The notes: generated by a model from the sequence alone, not told the origin. Numbered from the stretch's first letter, positions 12,370 through 25,593 are shown. The stretch is DNA of 64,000 bases from Clavaria fumosa (GCA_951802425.1 OX637801.1:558001-622000); one strand, 5' to 3'. Numbers and translations: made by a program.

Positions 12370-12761
12370 CTCCCCTCCAAGGCTCCCCTGTCCACCCTCT
12401 CCAGCACTGTCTTCCATGATGCCATCACCCGAAAGAAATTGTTGTCCCTGTTTCCTGGTCTATGTTACACTGCCAAATACAAGGAGCTCTTCTGAACAGT
12501 ATGCAAGATGGCCAGGACAACAGATGAATGCAGGACATGTTATGGTAGTGACTAAGTAGTGACATTGACCGAAAAAGGAAAAACCCAATTATGCCTGGCC
12601 GATTACTCGTCACTGTATTAATCGACAGTTTGTTCCCCGCCACTGATTTCCTCGCCGCTGCCTTCCTTGTCACTGCCTACCTCACCACGGTGCTCTGATA
12701 TCGGTGACGTAAAACGGTGCCTCTGTTTCGGCATGTAGTCGTCAGTATCCGATTTTCTCTT
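12370..12761. other. Unassigned interval downstream of the kinase pseudogene
   Basis: The minus-strand reading of the kinase C-terminus can be followed for a short way past its stop at 12762. Otherwise there are only short frames with no domain. Confidence 0.4.
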
Positions 12762-15050
12762 TCAGCCCGAGGGAGTCTTGTAAGCCAGCGGATTCGGGAA
12801 GGACTTGTCATCTTGTGGCCATGCCTCACGGTTCGCCAAAGCTTCCGCGAAGGTCTCCAACATCCAGTCAGAACTCTCCAGTGCCGCTAATTTGCGTTCA
12901 TACTGCGCTGCCAGCAGAAAATGAAGCATAGCAAGCTCATCGTCACGCTTGGGCTGCATCTTGTGAGATGCAGCAAGCGCGCCATCAGAAGGACGTTCCT
13001 CGTAGCGAACGGCACAGGTTTCAGTAAGATCCTTCAGCAGGTTCCTGAGTATCGGCTGGTGGAATCCGATTTTCGGAACTTGACCTGAAACCAGGTAGGA
13101 CTGCTTGGAAAGCCCTCCTCGGATAGAACCATCGGCACCTCGTAAGAATGGTCGAACATGTTGTTCAGAAGATAGGTTAGGGCCTCAGAGTCTATGTCAT
13201 GAGGTGTGAACCGTAGTGCGACCCAGCTGAGCACATGAAGGAATGACTCCAGATCGTCGGCGAGAGTGTGCACTACCGATGTTGGACTCGAGAGCAATCT
13301 AGCAGCCATAAACTGCCAAGTCCCCTGAAAGTACACGAGGCAAGTCCTTAGGGTCCAAAATTATGCGAATGGAAAAGGAGATTTACCGAGCGTTCCCCTT
13401 GTCAGGCACCTTTTGCGAGGTCCTCAGTGTGTTTAGACAAGTCCCAGTCTATCAGCATTCCATGTCCATCGTTGGTGATCAATATATTGCCGACGCTGAT
13501 GTCACGATGCAGAATTTTCGCTTTTTCGAATGCTTCTTTGTGAGCTACAAGGAGAAGGTGTGATATCAGCATGGGACCATAATTGGTGTAATATTAAAGT
13601 GAACGCACCTTGAAGCGCATCTTTCATAGCATTGACCAGTTCCCAAGTTGAATCAAACGACGTAAGGTCACGGCCGACTTCTCCAAGAACCATTCGATAG
13701 TGCCGATGGGGTCGCAGTGACTTAGCTGCCTTAGCGAGCGGTCGAGCCCACGAGGCAGAAACAAAGTCTTGCGAGCGGGTTCGCTGCTGGGGAACATCAT
13801 CCCCTCGTATGAATGAGGGAATATTCGACACATTAGCTTTGTGAAGAGCGCGGTAAATCGTGCCTTCCTTCATCATATTAGGAAGATCAATTCTCCATGT
13901 ATCCTTCAAAAAAACAACGCTTTCCGTGTCCAGGTCGACGACGACGAAGGTACGAGTGGCTCGTCCCATCGGAGAGGCGTTGCCATTGAATGTCGGCTTG
14001 CTTCCAATATAATAAGAAACGCTGTTGTCGTTTTCGTCGTACACCTCAAATTTGACAAGACGGACACATTGTTCAGGCTTTAGCAGTTTCCTAGTCAAAA
14101 TAGCCTCCTTTTCCGAAGGCTCAGATATGGAACAATCCATTCCCCGGGCACTAGGATCTGAATGATCGTACCGCCAGTAAAAGTCTGCCAAATGCCGTTT
14201 CGTATAGTTGAACGCTTCGGAGACGACGGCCCCTGATCGATCCCAGCGTAGAAGTCTCGCGTATTTGCCACAGATCAGGACGGAAAAGATGTGTGAGCGG
14301 AATTGATTCGCAAGTTGAGCGACGGCGTAAGACGTGATTTGGCCTTTGGTATCTTTGCTCATCTCAGTATTGTGTTCTATTGGCTCGGACGAGTTGTCGC
14401 GAAAAGCATCGTCTCTTTGGTCAAATTTGATCTCTGTATGAATCTCCATCAAAGAGAAGTCCGTCACTTGATTCCTACCGCTGTTCTTGGTGTAGGCGGT
14501 GATGTCGGGTTTAAGCAGGTGTGTATTCAAGATGCTAGATTCGAGGCCGCCATAGTTATGCGTGTCGACGAGTTCGAGGTTGGGACAGAATGGTTTCAAC
14601 GCGTTTATCTAACAACGAAGGCTGTTAGTTAAAATGGATATCGAACGTATTGTTGAAACAAACCAATGGTGTATACATCGCTATTTCGGACATCTGCTTC
14701 GTCACCCGTTGAAAAGCTACTTCATTCTCCTTCGTCCAGGGCATGGTTGGGAAATTACCAGAGGGTAGGAATTCGTCTAGGAATTCGGCAACAGGCATAG
14801 GACCAACGAATTTCCCTTCCATCTCTGAGCCCAGTCGTCGCATCCGGAAATCCCTTTCATGATGAAGTGACGTGTAGGGGTCCGTCCTAGATGCCCTCTT
14901 GCTAATCGGAGAATCTTGGAGAGCAGCTGAAGGAGTGGCAGATGGCGGCGGGGTGGTATCGCGAGCACTGGAAGCAGATGAGGAAGCCAAGGGGCCATAG
15001 AAACTGGAAGGGGATATAGTCGCGAAGTTGTAGACAGGTTTCTTGGACAT
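12762..15050 (-). pseudogene. FunK1-type fungal protein kinase, pseudogene
   Basis: The gene starts at 15050 (MSKKPVYNFATI) and can be spliced by hand. Exons are 15050-14664, 14608-13609, 13544-13387 and 13324-12762; introns are 55, 64 and 62 bp, all GT-AG, the first with a CTAAC branch site. The kinase core shows the catalytic loop [10 protein letters not shown] and the metal-binding motif as IDWDLSK, typical of FunK1 kinases where DFG is altered. After the third intron, GTWQFMAARLL follows as expected. The C-terminal part carries a helical tail (12762-12959). Two lesions are visible: an in-frame TGA at 13402-13404 where CGA fits, and a frameshift near 13120, after which the frame continues through LLKDLTETCAVRYEERP. 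FunK1 kinases are expanded in Agaricomycetes; substrates are unknown. Confidence 0.8.
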
Positions 15051-16253
15051 GATATATGGTGGGATCTAGAGTACAAACGTTGAGTAATGACTAAGCAGTG
15101 GACGACGACCGAGAAAAGACTGGGGGGCAACCTCCACCAAAGCCACGTGACGCTTATGTATGGGGGTGGGCAATCCCTGTAACGGAGGTTTTGACTTTCC
15201 GCCCCCAACTAGAGTCACGTGAGTCACGTCACAGTCACCAAACAAGAGCGAGTAATAAATAAAATAATACACGGTGCACGTGAGGTTGTGTGGATGCAAG
15301 CATGTTTCGCGTCGTACCTTGCTTCCCTGCCCACCAATACCTCTATCGTCTCGACAGTCTGCACCCTCACACGTTGTTGGAAAATCTCAACCCCCCGGCA
15401 CCAAGCAGAAGATCACCAGTCTAACCAAAGGTGCTTCAGGGCTTGGTCTCGTGTGCGCTTGCACTCCCCCCTCACCCCCCTTTTTTTCGCGCTTGCGCTG
15501 GGCAGATTTTGTCATCGCGCTAGAGCGCGGCTACCCGTCCACCGTGTCCACCATTGCACGGACGTGCGGGAAACTCGCGTCCAAGCCTGGCAGCGACGGG
15601 ATGTGTCTGCTCTGCCAACGGTCCGTCCTCCCCCACACAATCCCCCTCCCCTTTGCTCACCAGCTCCTGTTTTAGACCTGCGCAGAGCGGTGCTCTGGCG
15701 TGGAAAGCCCGAATCTCGATACGCGCATTCGACGAGGGGGTGCCCACGCCCGCACCATCGCTGTCTCTGGCACCACACCTATGCTACGCATGCCACACCA
15801 CGCTGACCAGCTGTGGCAGCCGTAGTGGGGCCGCGGCCGCCCTCGGCGAGCCGGCGGCGGTGGACGTGAAGATGCCTATCTGGGTTGGAGCACAGCTGGG
15901 CGGTGGGGTGCTGGGTGCGGAGGTTTGGACAGGGAAGAGATTGGATGAGCGGGTGATGAAGGAGCATATCGGGGAGTATTTACTGGATTCAGCTGGGGAA
16001 TCGGCTTCCACGCAGGATGGACGTTGAAATATTTACATTGCCTGACCCTACTCCATGTCATTCGCATCCCCCGCTGTCAGCCAATTTTTCGACTTGTCTT
16101 TTGCATCTCCCTCTGTCAACCAATCACTGATAAAAAAATATTTTTCAACTGCCACTTAAGTATTTTTTGTTAGACAACTGCTTTGGTACCATACATAACT
16201 AGCTGAATGCTTACATAACTAGTCAGATGCTTATGTACACTGTACTGTACGAA
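15051..16253. other. Intergenic, GC-rich; possible kinase promoter
   Basis: Long overlapping frames occur on both strands at 15219-16027. They are Pro/Arg/Ala/Ser rich, mutually antisense and without domains, so I attribute them to base composition. The first 200 bp may serve as the promoter of the minus-strand kinase. The last 200 bp are AT-rich and form the left flank of Gypsy-A, ending in its target duplication AAAGT at 16254-16258. Confidence 0.4.
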
Positions 16254-16258
16254 AAAGT

Positions 16259-17675
16259 TGTCAGGACCCATTCATTTTTCCCATACCCAAACCGACCTTA
16301 CCAAGACTTCCGAACCTCCCAACGACCCTCTACAACCTCGCAAGCCCCTTCACACGCTTCCGAAACCCGCTATTCCCTTCCGGAAGCCTCTCCAACCTTT
16401 CCCGCACTCACACGACACTCGCGACCACTATGCCATATTCGCGACGCCTCCCTTTATTTCATTCCATACGCATACCTCGCCCAGACCCACCAATCTTACG
16501 CGCGACACGACGTTGCGTGTCTTCTTCCGCCAGCACGTGACTTGCCGCGCGGCACCCCCAGCGCTACCACTACCAGTGCTAATATGTTACCAGCGTTACG
16601 ACCGTTACCCGCGTTACCAGTGTTACCCACGTGACTACCCACCCACAGGTCACCTGCGTCACTAGCGTCACTCACGTGATCGCTCTTATGATCTCGCGAC
16701 CTTAACACTCAAATGCACCACCAACGGTCAGCTGTACGAACACTTCAAATTATGCTTCCTTTCTTCTCCCCAATCGTCTATAACTACTTTACTTATGATC
16801 TGAGAATCCCCCAGTAGTTATAGATACGTATATAATTATTTAACCAGGTCGCGACCCGTGACAGGTCATCTTCGCGACCTTACCTATGCATACCTAACCC
16901 CTCGCGACCTTAGTAGAACACGCGCCTAGTCACTTTACGACTAAACATACCCTGTACTACTATATTCTTGTCGCCTGGCGACCTCTGTACTTTCCCTCTT
17001 TCATTGTACTCTCTGTACGCACGTATATAAGTCTCGCATGTACTTCTCGTACTGTAGACTTGATATTAACACACATTGGTTTAAGCTTGAGGCTATTACG
17101 CCCTTTGAGCTTGGAACCATCGCGATTGATAGGTCTTGTCTCTCTTGGTGACCACAAGATCGCCAAGACACACTCTACTCTGTTCTAACTCGCCCTCTGC
17201 GCTCGTACAACTCGTGCGATCTAGGTATTCTTTATTATTTGTCTTGGTACTGATCTTGGAACCCTACAGGTTCACCCGTCGGTTGGCAAAGTTATCGCCT
17301 TCACCAACACATTTCTCAACACCGTCGCGACCACCGCGACCCTTCCAACATTGTCTATTTCTTTCACCTCGTCTATTCCTTTCTTCACGCTTCGTCGGTC
17401 GACTTCGTGACCCTCTCAGCGTCACTCATTTCCCCCTTCCTTGTCAATTACCTCCTTTACGCTTCATTTATCGACTTCGCGACCTTCCCAACGACGTCTT
17501 CCTCCTCTATACTTGTCTTTCTTCGCTCTTACATCTTCTCAGACGTCTTCGCAACCTTCCGGGACCGAGCATTCTCGACTGTGCTCAACAGTTGATTGGT
17601 CTTAGCGAGTTTCCAGGACTGGTCACCAACAAGTCGATCTCCGGCATTACTATCAAGACGGGACAGGCCCTAACA
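16259..17675 (+). repeat. Gypsy-A 5' LTR
   Basis: This 1417-bp LTR aligns without gaps to 25607-27023. It contains a TATA-like ACGTATATAAG near 17021-17031. By hand I count about 37 differences between the two LTRs, nearly all CG against TG or CA. Confidence 0.97.
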
Positions 17676-17729
17676 TAATATCAAGTCTCCCCCTCGCCCT
17701 ACCACTCAACACCCGGATAACACCCTATT

Positions 17730-19721
17730 ATGTCTTCCAGTCACACTCCTCCCCAACCAATCACTCACCACTTCCAGCCACGTACAGGTAGCCGCGCAAT
17801 CACTCCAATGATCTTGGAGACTACCCGCGAGCCGCCTACCACCGTTCAAGAATGACCCGCGTCCGTCATTCAATCACAGCCCAAAGAACCCGCCCAAATC
17901 GCACCTAGTCACGCCTCGTCCCCACGCGAAGAAGCCGAGACCCTCGTGGAGCAGCTCGGCTACCTGTGCTTCGACTGCCCTCTCCACCGTACTTACCAAA
18001 TTCTCAACAATACTCGCCGCCAATACGAAACTGGAACTCTCGATGAAGAAATAGCGTATCTCATTGAGACGACGAATCTCTATGAGGCATTGGTACGATT
18101 GACGGATGGATTCCGAACTAACCCTCAGAACCGACTCTACGAGAGTCAGCGCCAATATCCAGGCACTACCGACCGAGGAGCCCTGACTCCCCCCGACCTG
18201 GATACTCCCTCGCGACCTCCGAGAGTCGCCCAGCCCACAAGAGGACCCCGAGACATGGCCCCACTTTTCCAAGTGGTGGCACAGTCCCTGCAGAATTTCG
18301 CGAATCCTGCCGCGCCCAATGAACGACCAGCCATTGTCTCCAGGATCCCAAGGTACACCGCCCCTCGCAGCAGCTGGCCTACGTGGACGCAGCCAGCCAC
18401 TACTCCGAGTAGGGCGCTCCCTCGCGACCCTATAGGGACCGAAGCAACCCTTCAACCTGCCCCACGCCTTGAAATTCCGGTCGAGCCCTTCCGCATTCCA
18501 CAACCGGAAGCGCGACCAGTACCCCAGATGGAGACGCGACCAGCATCTCGCCCTCCGTCACAAGCTGAAGCCCCGCAGGCCCCTCCGGTCCTCCCTATGC
18601 CTCCACACCCTGCCGCCGCGCTTCGAGATGAGGCCCCTGGTACCCACCACCACCATTATTATTACCAGGCCCCTCCATCCGAAGGACCATCGACCCGAGA
18701 CGCCTTCGCTCGAGAATCCAAACTCGACACCAGGCGCCCCGAGCCGTTCAATGGTCGCGACTGGCGTAGATGGAAACCCTTTGTCACGGAATGTCTTATG
18801 ACTTTCTTCGCAAAGCCAGTAACCTTCCAAGGTGACCACGAGAAGGTTACTTTCACGGCTTCTTATCTGACGGACACCGCGCAGAGCCACTACACCTCCC
18901 TCCTTCAATTCAATCCCGACCACCCGGCCTTACACTCATGGGAAGGCTTTATCCGCGAGTTTGGAGGGATGTTTGGAGTGGTTAATACACAGATCGAGGC
19001 GGACCAGAACCTCCGCTTGTTGCAAATGGCCGAAAACGAGCGCTTCTCGAACCACATCATCCGCTTCGAGTCGTTTGCCTTCGAATCCAACTGGAATTCG
19101 GCCGCCTTGCAGTCAGAGCTCTACCGCTCGATGTCCACGCATATTAAAGAGGCCATGAAAGTCATTCCGCGACCTACGACGTATCAGGAACTTCGCGATT
19201 TGGCCATGCAGATTGACCAGAGGCACTGGGAATATGAGAGTGAGACTCGCCAAACTCAATTCCGCGCTAACCCTCCTGCTCCTCGTCCCCCTGTTCAACA
19301 AGGCGGAAATCGCCCTTTGGCTCAACAAGGCGGAAATCGCAATTACCAGACGACGTCGCGACCTTACCCAGCCGCTGGCAACAATCCTACGACGCCCCGA
19401 CCAGCCGCAGGGAATCCCGCGACTTCGCCGCGACCTGCTAATCCGCCCCATCAGCCGAATCCGCCCTATGTCCCCCTCAGCGATGAGGAACGAGAACGTC
19501 GTCGTCAGGGAAATCTTTGTTTGAGATGTGGAAAGCCGGGACATTACAGCATTGCATGCCCCGATCGACGATTAGCCGGACGAGCCGTCTTCACGCTGGA
19601 GGAAGGAGAGGAAGAGATCCAGGAAGAGTACGAAGTAGAGGAAGAAGTAGAAGAGGATGTGGATGACCCGCACGAAGAGTTAAATGAGGAAGCGACTCAG
19701 GAGCTTCCGGGGGAACTCTGA
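17730..19721 (+). pseudogene. gag: Gypsy-A gag
   Basis: Gag forms the capsid that packages the element RNA. The ATG at 17730 is in frame with the long open frame from 17946 and is separated from it only by TGA at 17853-17855, where CGA fits. It comes 55 bp after the LTR, and I prefer it as the start. Features: a proline-rich linker, a retrotransposon gag domain in the middle (RPEPFNGRDWRRWKPF onward), a region with two copies of QQGGNR, a zinc knuckle CLRCGKPGHYSIAC (C-x2-C-x4-H-x4-C), and a strongly acidic tail of E, V and D. It ends at TGA 19719-19721, overlapping the pol frame, which is open from 19688. Confidence 0.9.
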
Positions 19722-22700
19722 GTCGCGACGATCCAACCCCCATACTCGCGCGGGCCGCAACTAGTTCCTCTTCCCCTCAGTTTCCTCGCGACTTTTCTAA
19801 TATGCCTATTGCTTCCCAGTCCTCCCAATCCTTCCTCATAAAGACACAAATACCAGATTTCGGCTCAATTCTCCTAAATACTCTTGTGGACTGCGGCGCA
19901 TCCATGAATTTTATCGATTCTGCACTCGCGAACTCCCGTCCAAACCTCTTAATGCCACTTCCGCAACCTCTACCGCTTCAATACTTTGATGGAAGTTCCT
20001 CCAGCTCCAATATAACCCACTACGTCCACGCTAATACAAAATTCCCCGACGATACTATCCAATCCATTAAGTTCCTCGTCACTAAAACTCATCCTCTCAC
20101 CCCTGTGGTTCTAGGGCTCGATTGGTTGCGAACCTGGAACCCTAGGATCGATTGGACCAACCTCACTTTTAGTTTCGGACAGACAGCCCGCTCTGCGACT
20201 ATCCCTCTCACCCTTTTGGACGCGAAACCCCCGAGTAAACCTCCCCCTGACCTCGCGAACTCGGCACTGAAACCCTCTAAACCCCCGCGAGTTCAATTGG
20301 TCAAGGCCACCACGCTTCGCCGCTTGGAGCAACAAGGAGAATTTATAGGTCTCCTATACTTTCAACCTGCGAACAACCCCCACGACGACGGATCCATACT
20401 CGCGAGTTCCGCGACCACTCAACCCCCTCCGAAACCCGAAGAAACAGTTCCGCACGAGTACCACGACTTCCTGGACATCTTTTCCGAAGATCTAGCCCGG
20501 GAATTACCTCCGCACCGCGACTATGACCACCAAATCGAACTCGAGGAAGGTGAAACACCTCCTCACGGGAAGCTATACAACATGTCAGAAGTGGAGTTAA
20601 AGACGTTGAAAGATTATTTGGATGACATGTTGGACAAAGGCTTCATTCGGCCGTCGAAATCCCCCGCAGGTGCACCAGTACTCTTTGCGAAGAAGAAAGA
20701 TGGAGGCCTTCGCCTTTGCGTCGACTATCGAGGTCTCAACAAGATTACTCGCAAAAACCGCTACCCGATCCCTCGAATTGAGACCCTCGTCGACCAATTG
20801 CGCTCGGCCAAAATCTACTCGAAGATCGACCTCTGTGTTGGGTATAACAACGTGAGGATAGCTGAAGGAGACAAATGGAAAACTGCGTTCCGCACTTGCT
20901 ACGGCGCGTTCGAATATCTTGTCATGCCGTTTGGACTCACGAACGCACCCGCGACCTTTCAGCACCTTATGAACGATATCTTTCACGATCTGGTCAACGT
21001 CAACATAGTAGTCTACCTCGACGACATCTTAATCTACTCGGACAACCTCGAACAGCATCGCAACCACGTCCGAGAGGTCCTACGACGTCTACGCAAGGCA
21101 GACTTACACGCGCGACCCAAGAAGTGTGATTTCCACACCGCGACGGTCGAATATCTCGGAGTTATAGTGTCCCCCGACGGAATTGCCATGGACCCTTCGA
21201 AGATACAGGCCATCCTAAGTTGGCCCGTACCCACGAAGATCCGCGACCTTCAGAGCTTTTTAGGCTTTGCTAATTTCTATTGAAGATTCATAGATAACTA
21301 TTCCGGCATCGTTATTCCACTTACACGACTCCTCCGCAAAGACACACCGTGGAAATGGAGCCCGCGATGCCAAGAAGTCTTCGATATACTCAAGCAGGCC
21401 TTCACCGAAGCTCCCGTCCTTCGACACTACGATCCCGACCACCCCATTACCCTCGAATGCGATGCTTCCGACTACGCCATAGCGGCCATCCTTTCCCAAA
21501 CCGATCCCGCGACTAACGAGCTACGTCCCATCGCTTTCCACGCACGTACAATGATCGCCGCAGAGCTCAACTATGATATTTACGACAAAGAGCTCCTCGT
21601 GATACACGATGCGTTCAAGCAATGGAGAGCGTACCTCGAAGGCGCGCGATACCAAATTCAGGTCTTTTCAGACCACAACAACCTACGATATTTCACCACC
21701 ACGAAGCAACTCAGCCGCCGACAAGCCCGCTGGGCAGAGTATCTTTCCAGTTTCGATTATGTAATTCATTATCGAGCAGGAAAGCTAGGCGCAAAGCCAG
21801 ATGCCCTCACGCGACGACCCGACGTCTACCCGAAGAAGTCCGACCAACCTGCGACTAATGCGCAAAACAACAAGGTTGCGATACCGCCAGAACTACTTCG
21901 AGCAGCCGTCATCCTCAACGAAGAAGTCCTGATTTCGCAAATTCGACACGCCCCTCGCGACTCCTACTTCTCCAAAAAATCACAGGGCGCTTCACAAGGT
22001 CGCGACAAGGCGTTCTCGCTCTCGCCCGACAGCTCCCTATTACTTCGCAACGGTAAAATATACGTTCCCGACCACGACTCTCTCCAATTCGATGTCCTAT
22101 GCTCCAACCATGACCACAAACTACGAGGACATCCAGGTATAAGAAAGACAACCCAGCTAATAAACAGGTTGTTTTTCTGGCCAGGACTCCGAAAAGACGT
22201 AACCGTCTACGTCCATGGTTGTCACACCTGCGCAAGGGCAAAACCCGTCCGACACAAACCCTATGGACTCCTCAAGCCCTTGCCCATAGGCGAGCGACCT
22301 TGGTCTTCGATTTCGATGGACCATATCGAAGCCCTCCCTCTCTCCGCGACCTTTGACTCGATCCTCGTCGTTGTCTGTCGACTTACGAAACAAGCGATTT
22401 TCATCTCTACCAATACTACCGACACCGCGAAAGAATTAGCCCAGCATTTCGTCACCCACGTCTTTTCAAAGCATGGGCTACCTGCGGATATAGTGTCGGA
22501 TAGAGGAAGGTTATTCGTTTCTAAGTTTTGGTCTTCGTTATGTCAGGCTTTGGATATTACTTCAAATCTTTCTACAGCCTATCATCCCGAGACCGACGGA
22601 CAAACCGAACGAGTCAACCAGATCTTGGAGCAATATATCCGAATATATACGAACTACCAGCAAGACGACTGGAACTATCAACTCCCACTCGCCGAGTTCG

Positions 22701-23380
22701 TATATAACAACACCCCCCATAGCGCGACTGGTGTCTCCCCGTTCTTCGCGAACAAGGGATACCACCCTAGACTCACGATTTCTCTCAATGACGTACCCGT
22801 GCACGAAGCTCACATGGTCGCGACCGATCTCAAGACGCTTCACCAGCATCTACAAGACCAACTCAAGGTCGCGAACAAGGCCTACTCGCGCTTTGCGGAC
22901 AAGAAGAGAGAGATTACACCGGATTGGAAAGAAGGAACAAAAGTGTGGTTAGATTTGCGGAATGTGAAGATGAAGAGACCAATGAAGAAACTGGACTCGA
23001 AACGAGCCGGACCTTTCCCCATACTCGCGAAAGTTTCGACTCACGCATATCGTCTCCAGTTACCGAAATCAATGCAAGAAATTCACGACGTTTTCCACGT
23101 TTCGTTACTCGAGAAGGTTTACGACGACGCTTTCCCTCAGCGACAACAGCAACCCCCGCCCCCTATCGAGGTCGACGGCGAACAACACTACGAAGTCGCC
23201 GATATACTAGATTCTCGAAGGAGGGGTAGGAAAGTGCTCTACCTCGTACGTTGGGAAGGTTACGGACCCGAGGACGACACCTGGGAACCAATAGAATCAC
23301 TTTCCGGATCGAAGGAACTCCTCCAGGACTTCCACGCGACCTACCCGGAAAAACCTAGCGCGACTCGCACAACTCAATAA
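19688..23380 (+). pseudogene. pol: Gypsy-A pol: protease, RT, RNase H, integrase, chromodomain
   Basis: The frame is -1 to gag and opens at 19688, so expression by -1 frameshifting is likely; the first ATG is 19802. In order: aspartic protease with DCGAS; RT with LRLCVDYRGLNK and an intact YLDDILIYS; RNase H with ECDASDYAIAA and YDKELLVIHDAF; integrase with the HHCC zinc site (HPGIRKT...CHTCARAK), Asp in SMDHIEAL, Asp in VSDRGRLF and Glu in TDGQTERVNQ; and a C-terminal chromodomain (EVADILDSR...VRWEGYGPEDDTWEP). Chromodomains guide chromovirus integration to modified histones. One TGA at 21281-21283 interrupts the motif NFY-[R]-RFI, where CGA is expected. The rest of the frame is open. Confidence 0.95.
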
Positions 23381-23476
23381 TTTTCCTCGCCTCCTTTTCG
23401 TTTTTCTTCACTTTCTCATTTCAGACTTCACAGCAATTTATATACGCAATAAAATTACAACAGGAAATTTTATTAT

Positions 23477-25490
23477 TTACTGGTCGCGAGCCTTCTCTTT
23501 TCCCTTTTGCGACCCCTCCGCCTTCTCCACCACACTCGCGGTTTTCCCCTCCTCCTCCATTTCTTTCTCCTCCTTGTCTTTCTCCAAACCTTTCAACACT
23601 ACTCCATACTGGTCCACCCTTGGAAACTCCAGTAATTCCCGACGCACACGATGCTGTTCTTCCTCTGCCCACTTCTCCACCCACGACGGAAGACCTTGCG
23701 TTGACTTCAACAACAACTCGTCATAGGCAAAGAAAACCGTCTCAAGCCCCTTTCGTCCGCGAAAACGAACGTCGCGAAGCTCGCCGACGGTCGCAGAACA
23801 TTGATTACGCAACCCTGGAAATGAATTGTCAGCCAACTGCCAAGGAATTCGAAAACCCGCAACCACTTACCTTGTTCCCGTTTCCTACCTGCCGACAATT
23901 CCTCCTCCATTCTCCTCACGATCGCGTACAACTCTGAAAGAACAGATTAGTCCACCTTCATACCCGTGATGACTAAAAACTTACTGTTCTCCGACTCTTC
24001 GGTCTCCTCCAACCTTCGCCGGACGTCCCCCAACTCCACCCTCCAACCTAAACCAACAAGAAAATTAATTCGCGATCTCACGGAGTAGAATGATGACTTA
24101 CCTTCCGCCTCCTTTTTCATTGCTGCAATCACCCTGCTCACCTCCTCAAACTCCTTGCGCGTCCCCTCCGCCCCCATTAACAATCCTATAGACGCGAATG
24201 AGTCAACTTCATATTCGCAACTATTTCACTTACCCTCTTTCTCCTTCCGCAACTTCTCCAACTCCCGGCGCGCTTTTCTCAACTCGACTTCTTGGTCTGA
24301 ATCACACGGAAGTCAATCTACAAGGCAACAATTCGAGTGAAAACTTACCTTGCCACTCCCCATGGAGTGCCTCAAACTCCTTTTCCGCTCCCTCAGCCCG
24401 CGTCGTCAATTCCGCGACTTCCGCAACCTCCTTGCCTTTGCCTATAAAGGTCGCGAGCTCAGTATGAAACTACGGGGACCAGGACAAACTGATACTTACC
24501 TTTCTTGCCCCACCACAATACCTCCAACTCACGCTTAGCCGCCACCAATTCCACCTCCAATTCCGTCTCCCGATGCGACTTGTATACCCACGCTATCTTC
24601 TTCGTGGGTTCCGCGACTTGCTGACGGAGCGTTGCGAGCTCCTGTTCCAGATCTGTCCTGGGGACCAGGGTCTCCGCAACCTTTCCTCCTCCCTCCACCA
24701 ACCCCTTCAATGACGACGGCTTCGCCACTCGCCTCCTTGTTGACGGACCAGGCGTCAGCGACCACGACCTTGTCCTTGCTCGCTTTCCGCGTACTGCTCG
24801 CGTTGGGGTCCCCGGAATCGTAATAGTGGGGAGCTTGGCTCCCACTCGACTCGCGACTGTTGGGGTCGCTGTCGCAGCTGATCCTGGTGCCTCTGCCCGC
24901 CGCAGAGCCTCATCAATTCGCGTGTCGCTCCACCCGAGTTCGGCCTTAACGCGCCATCGACGAAATTCCTGGACCCAGGAACACTTCCCATGGTCCTCTG
25001 CGCACTGGCGACACTTGCCGGCAGTGCTGCGCACACACTGTCAGCCCTTTGCGACGCAGTTTTCGCAATCCTGGAATGTAACAATCAGAAGAAACGAATG
25101 GGAATGAGAACCATTATTACGCACCTCTCGCTCCCTTTCATTCCACTCTTTGTTTTCCATCACTGACCCTATTTTCTTCCAAGCTTTTAGGAAGTCCGCG
25201 GGCGACAGGTCAGCCTCGCCCGCGACGTTCTCCACCGCCCCGATTGAGTCCGTGATGTCGCTCGCAGTCTTATTCGTACTCGCGACGTTGCCTCGCGTCT
25301 TGCGGCGACCTGCGACTTCGCGAAGACGTGCACATCGCTCTTGCTCAGCCTTTTGACGGGCCAGCGCGTCTTCCAGGATCCCCCGATTGAGGCTGGGTTC
25401 CGTTTCATCGTATATGCGCATTTCACGCACGACCTCGTTCTCGTCCTTGTTGGTTTCGGTTTCGTGTTGTTTGATGAAAGCGGAGACCAT
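23477..25490 (-). CDS. Gypsy-A antisense accessory gene: cysteine cluster plus coiled coil, 8 exons
   Basis: This gene lies between pol and the 3' LTR, on the opposite strand. Hand splicing gives exons 25490-25125, 25070-24500, 24441-24349, 24296-24234, 24185-24102, 24047-23985, 23933-23871 and 23814-23477. All seven introns are GT-AG, 48-58 bp. The exons join into 1641 nt in one frame, 546 residues counting one internal TGA. Intron 1 is phase 0 and the rest are phase 1. Exons 4-7 are 63, 84, 63 and 63 nt, that is 21 or 28 residues, whole numbers of heptads, and they encode E/K/R-rich coiled coil. A cysteine cluster C-x2-C-x6-C-x7-C-x2-C-x6-C-S-W begins about residue 124. TGA at 25041-25043 sits inside it where CGA fits. 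The start is 116 bp inside the 3' LTR. The protein is unknown to me; nucleic-acid or protein binding is an inference. Confidence 0.8.
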
Positions 25491-25593
25491 GGTGGTTGGA
25501 CTTAGAAAAAAATTTCGGGTGTCGTGACCTGATCAACAAACATCGCGCTGACTAATCATCACATGATCTCCACTCTCGCAGGGCTCGAGGCTT

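Noticed and set aside
15219..16067. Overlapping frames of 60-195 residues, some starting with ATG
   Set aside because: Arg/Pro/Ser-rich on both strands in a GC-rich stretch, with no domains and no splice pattern that extends them.
16496..16708. Minus-strand frame with DASDAGD and GNTGNAGNGRNAGN-like peptides
   Set aside because: It lies inside the Gypsy-A LTR, recurs in the other LTR, and reflects GTTACC word repeats.
17676..17700. tRNA-complementary primer-binding site after the Gypsy-A 5' LTR
   Set aside because: The sequence after the LTR does not begin with TGG or match a tRNA 3' end I can recognise. Self-priming is possible but cannot be shown by eye.
23421..23684. Minus-strand Gly/Arg/Glu-rich frame
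   Set aside because: It is an out-of-frame shadow of the last exon of the Gypsy-A antisense gene.
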